DNA of 64,000 bases from Rodentibacter caecimuris (GTDB taxonomy: Bacteria > Pseudomonadota > Gammaproteobacteria > Enterobacterales > Pasteurellaceae). This document shows positions 16,001 through 23,967 of the stretch, piece after piece. The stretch lies in the NCBI RefSeq assembly GCF_024622045.1, contig NZ_JANKBP010000008.1; one strand, written 5' to 3'. The notes below the pieces were generated by a model, which saw nothing but the letters and a program-made list of their open reading frames with translations, did not search any database and had not been told where the DNA came from. A program made the position numbers and the translations under genes. Each line of letters begins with the position of its first letter. The first letter of the stretch is position 1.

Positions 16001-16104
16001 GTGGATTCTCCACTAATGTTCTCACTCCATCTTGGGGTGAAGCCAATACACAAACACCGGAATACAAAACATTCTTGGTAAACATTGAGAAAGCGGAGGC
16101 ATAA
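13021..16104 (+). CDS. fdxG: Formate dehydrogenase alpha subunit, selenocysteine-containing
   Basis: The catalytic molybdopterin subunit, 1027 residues if the in-frame TGA at 13630-13632 is read as selenocysteine (residue 204). It oxidises formate to CO2 in the periplasm. Evidence: Tat signal with SRRKFFK near the start; N-terminal Fe-S cysteines CTYCAVSC...CPKG; the NQANT-Sec-HGPTVASLA context identical in kind to FdnG/FdoG; long molybdopterin oxidoreductase body; C-terminal molybdopterin-binding part (HFHSWTAQ...GIPIHWN). The frame is unbroken before and after the TGA. Start chosen at 13021 because GAAAGGAG lies seven bases before. Followed after 3 bp by fdxH. Confidence 0.96.
13630..13673 (+). 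promoter_or_regulatory. Selenocysteine codon and bacterial SECIS hairpin
   Basis: The TGA is followed at once by CACGGACCAACGGTAGCAAG and a complementary TTGCT...TTGGTCGCGG stretch. The outer arms (CACGGACCAA / TTTGGTCGCGG, with mismatches) and inner arms (AGCA/TGCT) bracket an AGTCT loop comparable with the SelB-binding loop of E. coli fdnG. A selA/selB/selC set must exist elsewhere in the genome for this to work. Confidence 0.8.
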
Positions 16105-16107
16105 ACG

Positions 16108-17031
16108 ATGAGTGTACAATCTCAAGATATTATTAAGATCTCCGCAACATCAGATCTCACACCGGCTCCACATGCACGAGATCATAAAGTTGAAGTGGCA
16201 AAACTAATTGATGTTTCCACCTGTATCGGCTGTAAAGCCTGTCAGGTGGGTTGCTCGGAGTGGAATGACATCCGCTCCGATGTCAATGCACAATGCGTAG
16301 GCGTTTATGACAACCCGGTTGATCTTAATGCAAAAGCATGGACAGTTATGCGCTTTAACGAAGTGGAAGAAAACGATCGTTTAGAGTGGTTAATTCGTAA
16401 AGACGGTTGTATGCACTGCTCGGAACCGGGTTGTTTAAAAGCCTGCCCTGCACCGGGTGCAATTATCCAATACAAAAACGGTATCGTTGATTTCCAATCG
16501 GATAAATGTATCGGTTGCGGTTACTGTATCGCAGGCTGTCCTTTCAATATTCCTCGAATGAATCCGGACGACAATCGCGTATATAAATGTACCCTTTGCG
16601 TCGATCGCGTTTCTGTCGGTCAAGAACCGGCTTGTGTTAAAACCTGTCCGACAGGTGCAATTCGTTTCGGTTCAAAAGAAGAAATGAAGATCTATGCGGA
16701 ACAACGCGTTGCCGATCTTAGGTCACGCGGCTACAAAAATGCCGGACTTTATGATCCGCCGGGCGTTGGTGGTACACACGTGATGTATGTGCTGCACCAT
16801 GCTGACAAGCCTGAACTTTACAACGGTCTGCCGAAAGATCCGAAAATCGACCTCAGTATCACCTTATGGAAAGATGTGTTAAAACCGGTTGCGGCTGTCG
16901 CAATGGGTGGGTTAGCCTTAGCTGAGCTTGGCCATTACTTAACTGTTGGCCCAAATGTTGAGACCGATGTCGAAGATCACCATGAAAAATTTGAGAACGA
17001 AGAGAAACACGGAGGAAAAGAAGATGAGTAA
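16108..17031 (+). CDS. fdxH: Formate dehydrogenase beta (iron-sulfur) subunit
   Basis: A 307-residue electron-transfer subunit with four ferredoxin-type [4Fe-4S] cysteine clusters (for example CIGCKACQVGC, CMHCSEPGCLKACP, CIGCGYCIAGCPF, CTLCVDRV...CVKTCP). It carries electrons from FdxG to the cytochrome b subunit. A single membrane segment near the C-terminus (about residues 254-276, AAVAMGGLALAELGHYL) anchors it with the bulk in the periplasm. Start ATG 16108 follows fdxG closely; the stop overlaps the fdxI start by 8 bp, indicating translational coupling. Confidence 0.96.
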   Translation: MSVQSQDIIKISATSDLTPAPHARDHKVEVAKLIDVSTCIGCKACQVGCSEWNDIRSDVNAQCVGVYDNPVDLNAKAWTVMRFNEVEENDRLEWLIRKDGCMHCSEPGCLKACPAPGAIIQYKNGIVDFQSDKCIGCGYCIAGCPFNIPRMNPDDNRVYKCTLCVDRVSVGQEPACVKTCPTGAIRFGSKEEMKIYAEQRVADLRSRGYKNAGLYDPPGVGGTHVMYVLHHADKPELYNGLPKDPKIDLSITLWKDVLKPVAAVAMGGLALAELGHYLTVGPNVETDVEDHHEKFENEEKHGGKEDE

Positions 17032-17734
17032 ATTTGAAATTACTAACGATACTCGTATCGTTCGTCATCGAATTCCTGCGCGTTTAAGTCACTGGTTTTT
17101 GGTGATCACTTTCTTCCTCACCATGTTTACCGGGGTGGCGTTTTTCTTCCCTGATTTTGCCTGGCTAACGGATATTTTAGGCACACCACAACTGGCGCGT
17201 GCAGTTCATCCTTTCACCGGAATTTTAATGTTTATTGCCTTTATTTTCTTATGTTCATTATATTGGCATCACAATGTTCCGGAGAAAAATGATATTCGTT
17301 GGTTAAAAGGGATTACGGAAGTATTAAAAGGTAATGAACACGCCGTATCGGATAACGGAAAATACAATCTTGGTCAAAAAATGTTGTTTTGGACATTGAT
17401 CTTGGCAATGTTTACTTTGTTAGCTTCCGGCATCATTATGTGGCGTCAATACTTTTCTCACTACTTCTCAATTCCGGTATTAAGAATTGCGATTCTTCTC
17501 CACTCTACCAGTGCCTTTATGCTATTTACCGGCATTATGGTACATATGTACATGGCGTTTTGGGTAAAAGGCTCGATTCGCGGTATTGTGGAAGGTTGGG
17601 TAACCGTTCGTTGGGCGAAAAAACATCACCCTCGTTGGTATCGTGAAGAAATACTCCCTGAGTTGGAAAAAGACGGAGAACGTCAAATAAAAGGTGAAAA
17701 ACCTAAAGCCTTATTTAAAGGTATTGCGGACTAA
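17024..17734 (+). CDS. fdxI: Formate dehydrogenase gamma subunit, cytochrome b556
   Basis: A 236-residue membrane cytochrome b with four hydrophobic segments, passing electrons to menaquinone. The start at 17024 (MSKFEITNDTRIVRHRIPARLSHW) is chosen for its GGAGGAAAAGAAG ribosome site and fit to the family; a longer frame exists but overlaps fdxH. Heme-ligand His are expected in RLSHW and in later helices (VHP, LLHSTSAF, MVHMY). Last structural gene of fdxGHI, ending 64 bp before fdhE with a hairpin in between. Confidence 0.95.
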   Translation: MSKFEITNDTRIVRHRIPARLSHWFLVITFFLTMFTGVAFFFPDFAWLTDILGTPQLARAVHPFTGILMFIAFIFLCSLYWHHNVPEKNDIRWLKGITEVLKGNEHAVSDNGKYNLGQKMLFWTLILAMFTLLASGIIMWRQYFSHYFSIPVLRIAILLHSTSAFMLFTGIMVHMYMAFWVKGSIRGIVEGWVTVRWAKKHHPRWYREEILPELEKDGERQIKGEKPKALFKGIAD

Positions 17735-17750
17735 GTCCAAAACGGACTCC

Positions 17751-17782
17751 AAAAGTGCGGTTAAAAATGACCGCACTTTTTA
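17751..17782. terminator. Paired uptake-sequence hairpin between fdxI and fdhE
   Basis: AAAAGTGCGG and CCGCACTTTT, two uptake cores in inverted orientation around TTAAAAATGA, with a T run. It may lower read-through from fdxGHI into fdhE. Confidence 0.8.
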
Positions 17783-17798
17783 TTATTGAAGAGGCATT

Positions 17799-18710
17799 AT
17801 GAGTATCAAAATCCTATCAGAATCCGAAATTAAACAACAAAAAACAAATTCTTATGAAACACCGGCCGTGCTATTTGCCAATCCTAAAAATCTTTATCAG
17901 CGCCGGGCAAAACGTTTAACAGAATTGGCAAAAGCACACCCACTTGCCGACTATTTGCTTTTTGCTGCAAACATCGTTGAAAGTCAGCTAAATACATTAG
18001 AAAAAAATCCGCTCGAAAAACAAAACTTAGAACAGCTAATTGGTGTCAAGCCGCTTAATGCAAGAACGTTCAAGCGTAATGGCATCTGGCGTGAATATCT
18101 CAGCGAAATCTTGCATGAGATAAAACCCAAAGCAAATGAACAAGTTATCGCAACCATTGAATCGCTGGAAAAAGCCGGCACGGCAGAACTGGAACAGATG
18201 GCGGATCAGCTGTTAGCGGAAGAATTTAATTTAGTCAGTAGCGACAAAGCCGTTTTTATTTGGGCGGCACTTTCTCTTTATTGGTTACAATTAGCCCAAC
18301 AAATTCCTCACGCAAGCCGTTTGGAAAATACGGAAAATATCCACTATTGCCCTGTTTGCGGATCTACGCCAGTATCCAGTATGATCCACATCGGCTCATC
18401 ACAAGGCTTACGTTATCTACACTGTGCCTTATGTGAAAGTGAATGGAATCTGGTACGCGCTCAATGCACTAATTGTAATGGACACGATAAATTAGAAATG
18501 TGGTCATTAAATGAAGAATTAGCTTTGATCCGTGCAGAAACTTGCGGCAGTTGCGAAAGCTATTTGAAAATGATGTTTCAAGAAAAAGATCCTAATGTAG
18601 AAGCGGTCGCCGATGATTTAGCCTCTATTTTCTTAGACGTAGAAATGGAAGAAAAAGGGTTTTCCCGTAGCGGCCTTAATCCATTTCTCTTTCCTCCTCA
18701 AGAAACTTAG
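17799..18710 (+). CDS. fdhE: Formate dehydrogenase accessory protein FdhE
   Basis: A 303-residue FdhE, needed for assembly of active respiratory formate dehydrogenase. It has the rubredoxin-like CxxC pairs expected: CPVCGSTP, CALCESEW, CTNCNGHD and CGSCESYLKM (all in residues about 180-260), known in E. coli to bind iron. Starts 64 bp after fdxI behind GAAGAGGCATT. Not membrane-bound. The full fdhD/fdxGHI/fdhE complement is therefore present in one place. Confidence 0.95.
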   Translation: MSIKILSESEIKQQKTNSYETPAVLFANPKNLYQRRAKRLTELAKAHPLADYLLFAANIVESQLNTLEKNPLEKQNLEQLIGVKPLNARTFKRNGIWREYLSEILHEIKPKANEQVIATIESLEKAGTAELEQMADQLLAEEFNLVSSDKAVFIWAALSLYWLQLAQQIPHASRLENTENIHYCPVCGSTPVSSMIHIGSSQGLRYLHCALCESEWNLVRAQCTNCNGHDKLEMWSLNEELALIRAETCGSCESYLKMMFQEKDPNVEAVADDLASIFLDVEMEEKGFSRSGLNPFLFPPQET

Positions 18711-18717
18711 TAAAAAA

Positions 18718-18744
18718 CGGTCGTTATTTCCTCAATAACGACCG
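18718..18744. terminator. Bidirectional terminator, fdhE / rimI
   Basis: An 11-bp stem, CGGTCGTTATT with AATAACGACCG, loop TCCTC, flanked by A and T runs; the right arm runs into an uptake core. It separates two convergent genes. Confidence 0.88.
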
Positions 18745-18749
18745 CACTT

Positions 18750-19190
18750 TTACAAATAACACGCCATCACAACGGCATTTTCCCTTCCGCCATCAGGCAT
18801 CGGATAGTAGTTTTTACGAATATCCACTTCATTAAATCCTTGTTTTTCATAGAGCCAACGAGCCTGATTAGATTCTCTCACTTCAAGCCATAGGGTTTGA
18901 ACGCCTTGCGCTTTAAGCCGTTCCATTAACGCCTTCAACAGGAATGTGCCTAATCCTTTCTCCTGCATAGCAGGCTCAATCGCAATATTAAACAAGGTGG
19001 CTTCATCCAATACTTTTTGGCAAATGACAAACCCGATAATTCGATGATCTTTAACCAATTTCAGATTCAAATACCGCTCGCCTTGATTATTTTTTAGCGT
19101 TCCGAAAGACCAAGGCACTAAATGCGCTTGTTGTTCAATCTCGTACAAACGTTCAAAATCGCATTCTTCAATAGTAAAAATTTGAGGCAT
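18750..19190 (-). CDS. rimI: Ribosomal protein S18 alanine N-acetyltransferase
   Basis: A 146-residue GNAT acetyltransferase that modifies the N-terminus of ribosomal protein S18. The acetyl-CoA loop is visible as MQEKGLGTFLLKAL (family Q-x-x-G-x-G/A), preceded by LFNIAIEP and followed by WLEVRESNQARWLYEKQGF, which is close to the standard RimI signature. Start placed at 19190 (MPQIFTIEE); a longer frame runs back into holD and is not supported. Four bases separate it from holD, as in the E. coli holD-rimI pair. Confidence 0.95.
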   Translation of the reverse strand: MPQIFTIEECDFERLYEIEQQAHLVPWSFGTLKNNQGERYLNLKLVKDHRIIGFVICQKVLDEATLFNIAIEPAMQEKGLGTFLLKALMERLKAQGVQTLWLEVRESNQARWLYEKQGFNEVDIRKNYYPMPDGGRENAVVMACYL

Positions 19191-19194
19191 ATGA

Positions 19195-19599
19195 TTAAAC
19201 TTGTTGAATTTGTTGCCAAAGTTCCCGTTTAGCAGCGGGGGAAGATTGGAAATCCCGATAACACGGTGAGCGATAAATACGTTCAGCGTGCAAGCAATGA
19301 GGTAAAGTGCGGTCAATTTTCTCCGTATTTTCAGCAAGTAGCCAATAGCGTACGGAATGGTTTAACTCAAGATGTTGAATTTGCTCATAATTCAAACATA
19401 AACAATCTGCTTGCTTTAATTCGAGGCTCATTAATATATCTTCAAATAAAGGAAATGTAGTCACATTTTCATCGGATACCACCACAAAACGAATATGTTC
19501 CGCCACAGTAATTCCCACCGCCCCTTGAAATATCTCAGGACGGTGAAGTTTCCATTGGGTTATCCCCATTTCTTTTAAAAGAAGATTGCGTCTTTCCAT
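19195..19599 (-). CDS. holD: DNA polymerase III psi subunit
   Basis: A 134-residue HolD, the psi subunit that links the clamp-loader complex through chi to single-strand-binding protein. The N-terminus RRNLLLKEMGITQWKLHRPE is a strong family match. Length is typical. It is first in an operon with rimI, and eight bases from the lipoprotein gene upstream, so all three may be cotranscribed. Confidence 0.93.
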   Translation of the reverse strand: MERRNLLLKEMGITQWKLHRPEIFQGAVGITVAEHIRFVVVSDENVTTFPLFEDILMSLELKQADCLCLNYEQIQHLELNHSVRYWLLAENTEKIDRTLPHCLHAERIYRSPCYRDFQSSPAAKRELWQQIQQV

Positions 19600-19607
19600 C
19601 TTTTTAA

Positions 19608-20186
19608 TTAACGAGAAATTGCATCAAACGGATAACTCATTAAGCTCTTAACAATAGCGTTTTCTTCCGCTTCCGTTGGTTTTTTCTGATAGGTTTTTAG
19701 ACTGCGAAATGACAGAATATTTTTTTCTTTATGCACTACGGCGATGAAACGCTGAAAATTATTACCATCACATGCATAGTAAGCAGCGTTTGCATAACTT
19801 AACGTTTGCAAATCACATACTTTTTTATTGGAATCCAAATATTTTGTTGTCAACATCGATATATGGGAGAGATCTTTCAGATAAAACGTTTCACTGGTTA
19901 CCGATTTACGATTTGAACGGTCAACACTCACGGCTAAGCTAATAAAACGAGGGTCATCGCCTTTTACCGCTCTCGTTTGTTTCACATATTTTTCGCCATT
20001 AAATTCAATTTCAGTACCGGTTTTTTTAACACGCTCAAATTGTTCATCTAATTTTTTGAACATCTCAATCTGCTCAGGCGTCGCTTCAACTTTAGAAGGA
20101 GCTTGAGCTTTACCTTGTATCTGTTCAATTAATTGACAACCTGATAATAAAGCAGCCATGGTTGCCGCGAATACGATTTTTTTCAT
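19608..20186 (-). CDS. Uncharacterised lipoprotein
   Basis: A 192-residue protein with a lipoprotein signal peptide: MKKIVFAATMAALLSGC, lipobox LSGC, Cys at residue 17. The mature part begins with an Ala/Pro/Lys-rich linker and a short helix (EQIEMFKKLDEQFERVKK), then mixed strands. Two further Cys (in KKVCDLQ and YYACDG) could pair in the periplasm. I do not recognise a functional family. It lies eight bp upstream of holD, same strand. Confidence 0.8.
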   Translation of the reverse strand: MKKIVFAATMAALLSGCQLIEQIQGKAQAPSKVEATPEQIEMFKKLDEQFERVKKTGTEIEFNGEKYVKQTRAVKGDDPRFISLAVSVDRSNRKSVTSETFYLKDLSHISMLTTKYLDSNKKVCDLQTLSYANAAYYACDGNNFQRFIAVVHKEKNILSFRSLKTYQKKPTEAEENAIVKSLMSYPFDAISR

Positions 20187-20299
20187 AAAAAATTCCTTAT
20201 AATAATTGTCTATAACACTAATGAAAAATGTTTTATTAGCGTTATCTTTGCTAGAATAACGCCTAATTCTAACTAATAATCCACAGGATTCAAAGCGTG

Positions 20300-21289
20300 A
20301 TGTCCCTTGAAACTGAAGTTTTAGAACGCCATCTTTCCCTTTTTTACCGTAAATCTGTGCTACTTAGCGGTGGCATTAAGGATCAATTTCCACAAAAATT
20401 GGCACCACATTGCCAATCCGTTCAAGTTTGGAGCTGCTATTTTGATTATGCCCGCACCCAAAGTGCTGTCAATTTTTCCATTGAATTTCAAGGTAAAGCA
20501 GATCTCATTGTTTATTATTGGACAAAAAACAAGCAAGAAGTACAATTCCAGCTAATGCAACTCCTTGCCAATGCACAAGACGGACAAGAAATCCTCATCA
20601 TTGGTGAAAACCGCTGCGGTGTACGTTCGGCAGAAAAAATCCTCTCACCGTTTGGTGATATTGCTAAAATTGATTCCGCCCGCCGTTGCGGTTTATATCA
20701 TTTTTCCCTGAAAAAACGACCGCACTTTTCCCTCAATACTTTTTGGAAAACCTACCAACATCCTCAACTCAATGGTTTAACAGTCCATAGTTTACCAGGG
20801 GTATTCAGTGCAAATGAATTAGATGTGGGGACGGCACTTTTACTTTCTACGCTCAACCAATCAATTAAAGGTAAAGTGCTTGATCTCGGCTGCGGAGCCG
20901 GTGTAATCGGATCAATGGTAAAAAAAATTAACCCGAAATCAAATGTTACGATGACCGATATTCATGCGATGGCTTTGGAATCAGCCCGCAAAACCCTCTC
21001 AGAAAACCGGTTGGACGCTGAAGTTTTTGCCAGCGATGTTTTCTCCGATATTGAAGGGAAATTTGACCTCATCATTTCCAACCCTCCGTTCCACGATGGG
21101 ATTGATACGGCTTATCAAGCAGTAAACACACTGATTACTCAAGCGAAACGGCATTTAAATCAAGGGGGAGAATTACGTATTGTGGCGAATGCTTTCCTGC
21201 CTTATCCCGATTTATTACAACAACATTTTGGAACGTTTGACGTATTGGCACAAACTTCAAAATTTAAAGTTTACTCTGTAAAAAATTAA
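20300..21289 (+). CDS. rsmC: 16S rRNA (guanine(1207)-N(2))-methyltransferase
   Basis: A 329-residue RsmC, which methylates G1207 of 16S rRNA in the 30S subunit. It has the two-domain layout of the family: an N-terminal degenerate methyltransferase domain and a C-terminal catalytic domain with VLDLGCGAGVIG (motif I) and the active-site NPPFHDG. The start is the ATG at 20300 (MSLETEVL); the GTG three bases earlier is in frame but less likely. Six bp before treR, but function suggests this closeness is incidental. Confidence 0.95.
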   Translation: MSLETEVLERHLSLFYRKSVLLSGGIKDQFPQKLAPHCQSVQVWSCYFDYARTQSAVNFSIEFQGKADLIVYYWTKNKQEVQFQLMQLLANAQDGQEILIIGENRCGVRSAEKILSPFGDIAKIDSARRCGLYHFSLKKRPHFSLNTFWKTYQHPQLNGLTVHSLPGVFSANELDVGTALLLSTLNQSIKGKVLDLGCGAGVIGSMVKKINPKSNVTMTDIHAMALESARKTLSENRLDAEVFASDVFSDIEGKFDLIISNPPFHDGIDTAYQAVNTLITQAKRHLNQGGELRIVANAFLPYPDLLQQHFGTFDVLAQTSKFKVYSVKN

Positions 21290-21295
21290 TCCGAG

Positions 21296-22237
21296 ATGGA
21301 AAAAAATTACACGATTAAGGATATTGCAAAACTTTGCCAAGTTGGGAAATCGACCGTTTCCCGAGTTTTAAATCACGATCCTAAAGTCAGCGAAACCACA
21401 AGACAAAAAGTCCAAACGATCATTGACTCCGTTGGCTTCAGCCCAAACCGCTCCGCTCGGGCTATGCGCGGCGCACAAGAACCCGTAGTCGGGATTATTG
21501 TCTCGAAACTCAATTCAAGTGGTGAATCCCAAACATTACGGGCAATTTTGACCGCACTTTACCGCCAAAAAATTACACCGATCATTGTTGAAAGTCAGTT
21601 TGATGAAAAACAAGTTGCCCACCATCTCAAGTTATTCAAACAACGCCAAGTAGATAGTGTCATTGTCTTTGGATTCTCTCCCCTTTCCGAAAAAATATTG
21701 CAGCAATGGCAAGGCAATATCGTTGTGATTGCCCGTTATTTTAAGGATATTTCTTGCGTGCATTATGATGATCAACACGCAATTAATGCCCTCATGGATA
21801 AACTCTATGCCCAAGGATACAAACACATTGGTTATCTCGGCATACACGACCAAGATGAAACGACGGGACGATTACGTACTCAAAGTTATTTAAATTTCTG
21901 TCGTCGTCATCAGCTTACGCCAAATTTTGCCCTGACTGAGCTTGATATTGAAGCCGGCTATCATCATTGTGCGAAGCTTACCCAACCGCTTGATGCCGTG
22001 TTATGCGCCACCACAAGTCTTGCCATTGGTGCCGTAAAATATTTACAGGAGAGCCAACAAATTCTTCCCCTTGCTTATATTGGGCAAAATCCTCTTTTAG
22101 AACATTTCGTCCCCAATCTCATCAACCTTGATTTTGGCTATGAGCAGGCAGGCACTTGGGCGGTGGAATTGCTACTCACACAAATTCACGGAAACAAAAC
22201 CGTAGAACAGCGGCTGGTCTCCTTTCATTTGCTATAA
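21296..22237 (+). CDS. treR: Trehalose operon repressor (LacI family)
   Basis: A 313-residue LacI/GalR-type repressor. N-terminal helix-turn-helix and hinge (YTIKDIAKLCQVGKSTVSRVLNH, then GFSPNRSARAM) are followed by a periplasmic-binding-protein-like sensor domain. E. coli TreR senses trehalose-6-phosphate; the adjoining treB and treC and a palindromic operator support the same role. It is transcribed in the same direction as treBC but separated from them by a 173-bp control region. Confidence 0.92.
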   Translation: MEKNYTIKDIAKLCQVGKSTVSRVLNHDPKVSETTRQKVQTIIDSVGFSPNRSARAMRGAQEPVVGIIVSKLNSSGESQTLRAILTALYRQKITPIIVESQFDEKQVAHHLKLFKQRQVDSVIVFGFSPLSEKILQQWQGNIVVIARYFKDISCVHYDDQHAINALMDKLYAQGYKHIGYLGIHDQDETTGRLRTQSYLNFCRRHQLTPNFALTELDIEAGYHHCAKLTQPLDAVLCATTSLAIGAVKYLQESQQILPLAYIGQNPLLEHFVPNLINLDFGYEQAGTWAVELLLTQIHGNKTVEQRLVSFHLL

Positions 22238-22291
22238 AAGTATGATTGCTGAAAACAACGCAAAAAATAACCGCACTTAACGCTTTCAATT

Positions 22292-22307
22292 TGTGATCTT
22301 CATCACA
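22292..22307 (+). promoter_or_regulatory. CRP-cAMP site upstream of treB
   Basis: TGTGATCTTCATCACA is TGTGA-N6-TCACA, a full match to the CRP consensus. It lies about 80 bases upstream of the likely start of transcription, fitting activation of treBC under carbon limitation. Confidence 0.85.
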
Positions 22308-22331
22308 TTTCCAAGATAACTTCATTTAAAT

Positions 22332-22345
22332 TGGGAACGTTCCCA
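22332..22345. promoter_or_regulatory. TreR operator
   Basis: TGGGAACGTTCCCA is a perfect 14-bp palindrome with the central CG typical of LacI-family operators. It abuts the -35 region of treB, so bound TreR would block polymerase. Confidence 0.85.
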
Positions 22346-22373
22346 TTTACTTTATAAAGCTAAAGCGTATAAT
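22346..22373 (+). promoter_or_regulatory. treB promoter
   Basis: TTTACT (22346-22351) and TATAAT (22368-22373), spacer 16. The -10 box is perfect and the -35 box weak, as expected of a CRP-activated promoter. Confidence 0.65.
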
Positions 22374-22410
22374 TCTCGGCGGTTTAATTTTTATACTAAA
22401 AAGGTTTTTT

Positions 22411-23829
22411 ATGGCTAAACAGAAAATTGATCCTCAAAATGTGGATAAGCTGATAGTAGCAATTGGCGGACGTGAAAATATTGCAACGGTGACACATTGC
22501 ATTACCCGTTTACGCTTCGTGTTAAATGATGAAACTAAGGTTGATGCCAAGGCGATTGAAGCCTTACCAATGGTAAAAGCAAATTTTTCGACCGGCGGGC
22601 AATATCAAGTTGTGATCGGTCAGGAAGTGTCTGACTATTACAAAATTTTATTAAATAAAACAGGCTTAGCGAGCGTAGATAAAGAGCAAGTAAAAGCGGC
22701 AGCACGTCAAAATCAAAAATGGTATGAAAGCCTAATTTCACACATGGCGGATATTTTTATTCCACTTCTACCGGCATTAATTAGCGGTGGTTTGATTCTC
22801 GGTTTCCGTAATGTAATCGGCGATATTGCGATGTTTGATGGCAAGACACTGACCCAAATCAGCCTGTTCTGGAACAGTATGCACAGCTTTTTATGGTTGA
22901 TTGGTGAAGCCATTTTCCATTTCCTACCGGTGGGGATTTGTTGGTCTATCGCCCGTAAAATGGGGACTTCGCCTATTTTAGGTATCATCCTTGGAATTAC
23001 CCTGGTTTCCTCGCAACTCATGAACTCGTACGCACTCGGTTCACAATTGCCGGAAGCCTGGGATTTTGGTTGGTTCAGTATTGAAAAAGTAGGCTACCAA
23101 GCACAAGTGATTCCGGCAATTATGGCAGGTTTAATGCTCTCTTACATTGAGCGTTTTATGACAAAAATCGTACCTGATTTCTTAAATCTCATCATTGTAC
23201 CTGTCGTATCCATTATCCTTGCCGTGTTTCTCGCCCATAGCATTATCGGGCCTATCGGTCGTGAAATCGGTAATGGTGTAGCCTTTGTCGTGAAACATGC
23301 TATGACGGGAGATTTTGCCCCAATCGGTGCGGCATTGTTCGGTTTTCTCTATGCACCGCTTGTGGTCACCGGTGTACATCAAACCTCACTCGCCATTGAT
23401 ATGCAGATGATCCAAAGTATCGGCGGTACGCCGGTGTGGCCAATCATCGCTTTATCCAATATCGCACAAGCCTCTGCGGTAGTCGGTATTCTCTATGTGA
23501 ACAAAAGCGCGCAATCTCGCGAAGTGGCAATTCCCGCCGCCCTTTCCGCTTATCTCGGCGTGACCGAACCTGCCATGTATGGAATTAACCTCAAATATCG
23601 CTTTCCAATGTTATGTGCCATGATTGGCGCTGCCGTAGCAGGATTAATCTGCGGTTTATCCGGCGTGTTAGCCGGTAGTATTGGGGTGGGAGGTTTACCG
23701 GGTATTCTTTCCGTTCAATATCAATATTGGGGGGTATTCGGCATTGCAATGCTCGCAGCGATTGTTATCCCATTTGTACTGACGACAATTGTGTATAAAC
23801 GCAAAGAGAAAGCGGGTGAGTTAGCTTAA
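22411..23829 (+). CDS. treB: PTS trehalose transporter subunit IIBC
   Basis: A 472-residue membrane permease of the phosphotransferase system that imports trehalose as trehalose-6-phosphate. EIIB domain: residues about 1-90, with the phosphorylated Cys in VTHCITRLRF (C30). EIIC domain: about ten hydrophobic segments from residue 110 on, including the conserved AALSAYLGVTEPAMYGINLKY. No EIIA domain is fused, so the glucose EIIA (Crr) probably serves, as in E. coli. First gene after the operator. Confidence 0.95.
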   Translation: MAKQKIDPQNVDKLIVAIGGRENIATVTHCITRLRFVLNDETKVDAKAIEALPMVKANFSTGGQYQVVIGQEVSDYYKILLNKTGLASVDKEQVKAAARQNQKWYESLISHMADIFIPLLPALISGGLILGFRNVIGDIAMFDGKTLTQISLFWNSMHSFLWLIGEAIFHFLPVGICWSIARKMGTSPILGIILGITLVSSQLMNSYALGSQLPEAWDFGWFSIEKVGYQAQVIPAIMAGLMLSYIERFMTKIVPDFLNLIIVPVVSIILAVFLAHSIIGPIGREIGNGVAFVVKHAMTGDFAPIGAALFGFLYAPLVVTGVHQTSLAIDMQMIQSIGGTPVWPIIALSNIAQASAVVGILYVNKSAQSREVAIPAALSAYLGVTEPAMYGINLKYRFPMLCAMIGAAVAGLICGLSGVLAGSIGVGGLPGILSVQYQYWGVFGIAMLAAIVIPFVLTTIVYKRKEKAGELA

Positions 23830-23967
23830 GCTAAAAAACTTACAGAAAAACGACCGCACTTTCGCAGTGCTGGAACAACATTCCATGCAGACAGGCGGTC
23901 AATGTTTCCCTTATTTTTAAAGGTGCGTAAATTTTCAACTCTACGCAGCCTCCTCGAGAAAGCAACG

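Noticed and set aside
13021..16104. fdxG as a broken gene (stop at 13632 and a second frame from 13681)
   Set aside because: The TGA falls at the known selenocysteine position, the frame continues unchanged and a SECIS-like hairpin follows.
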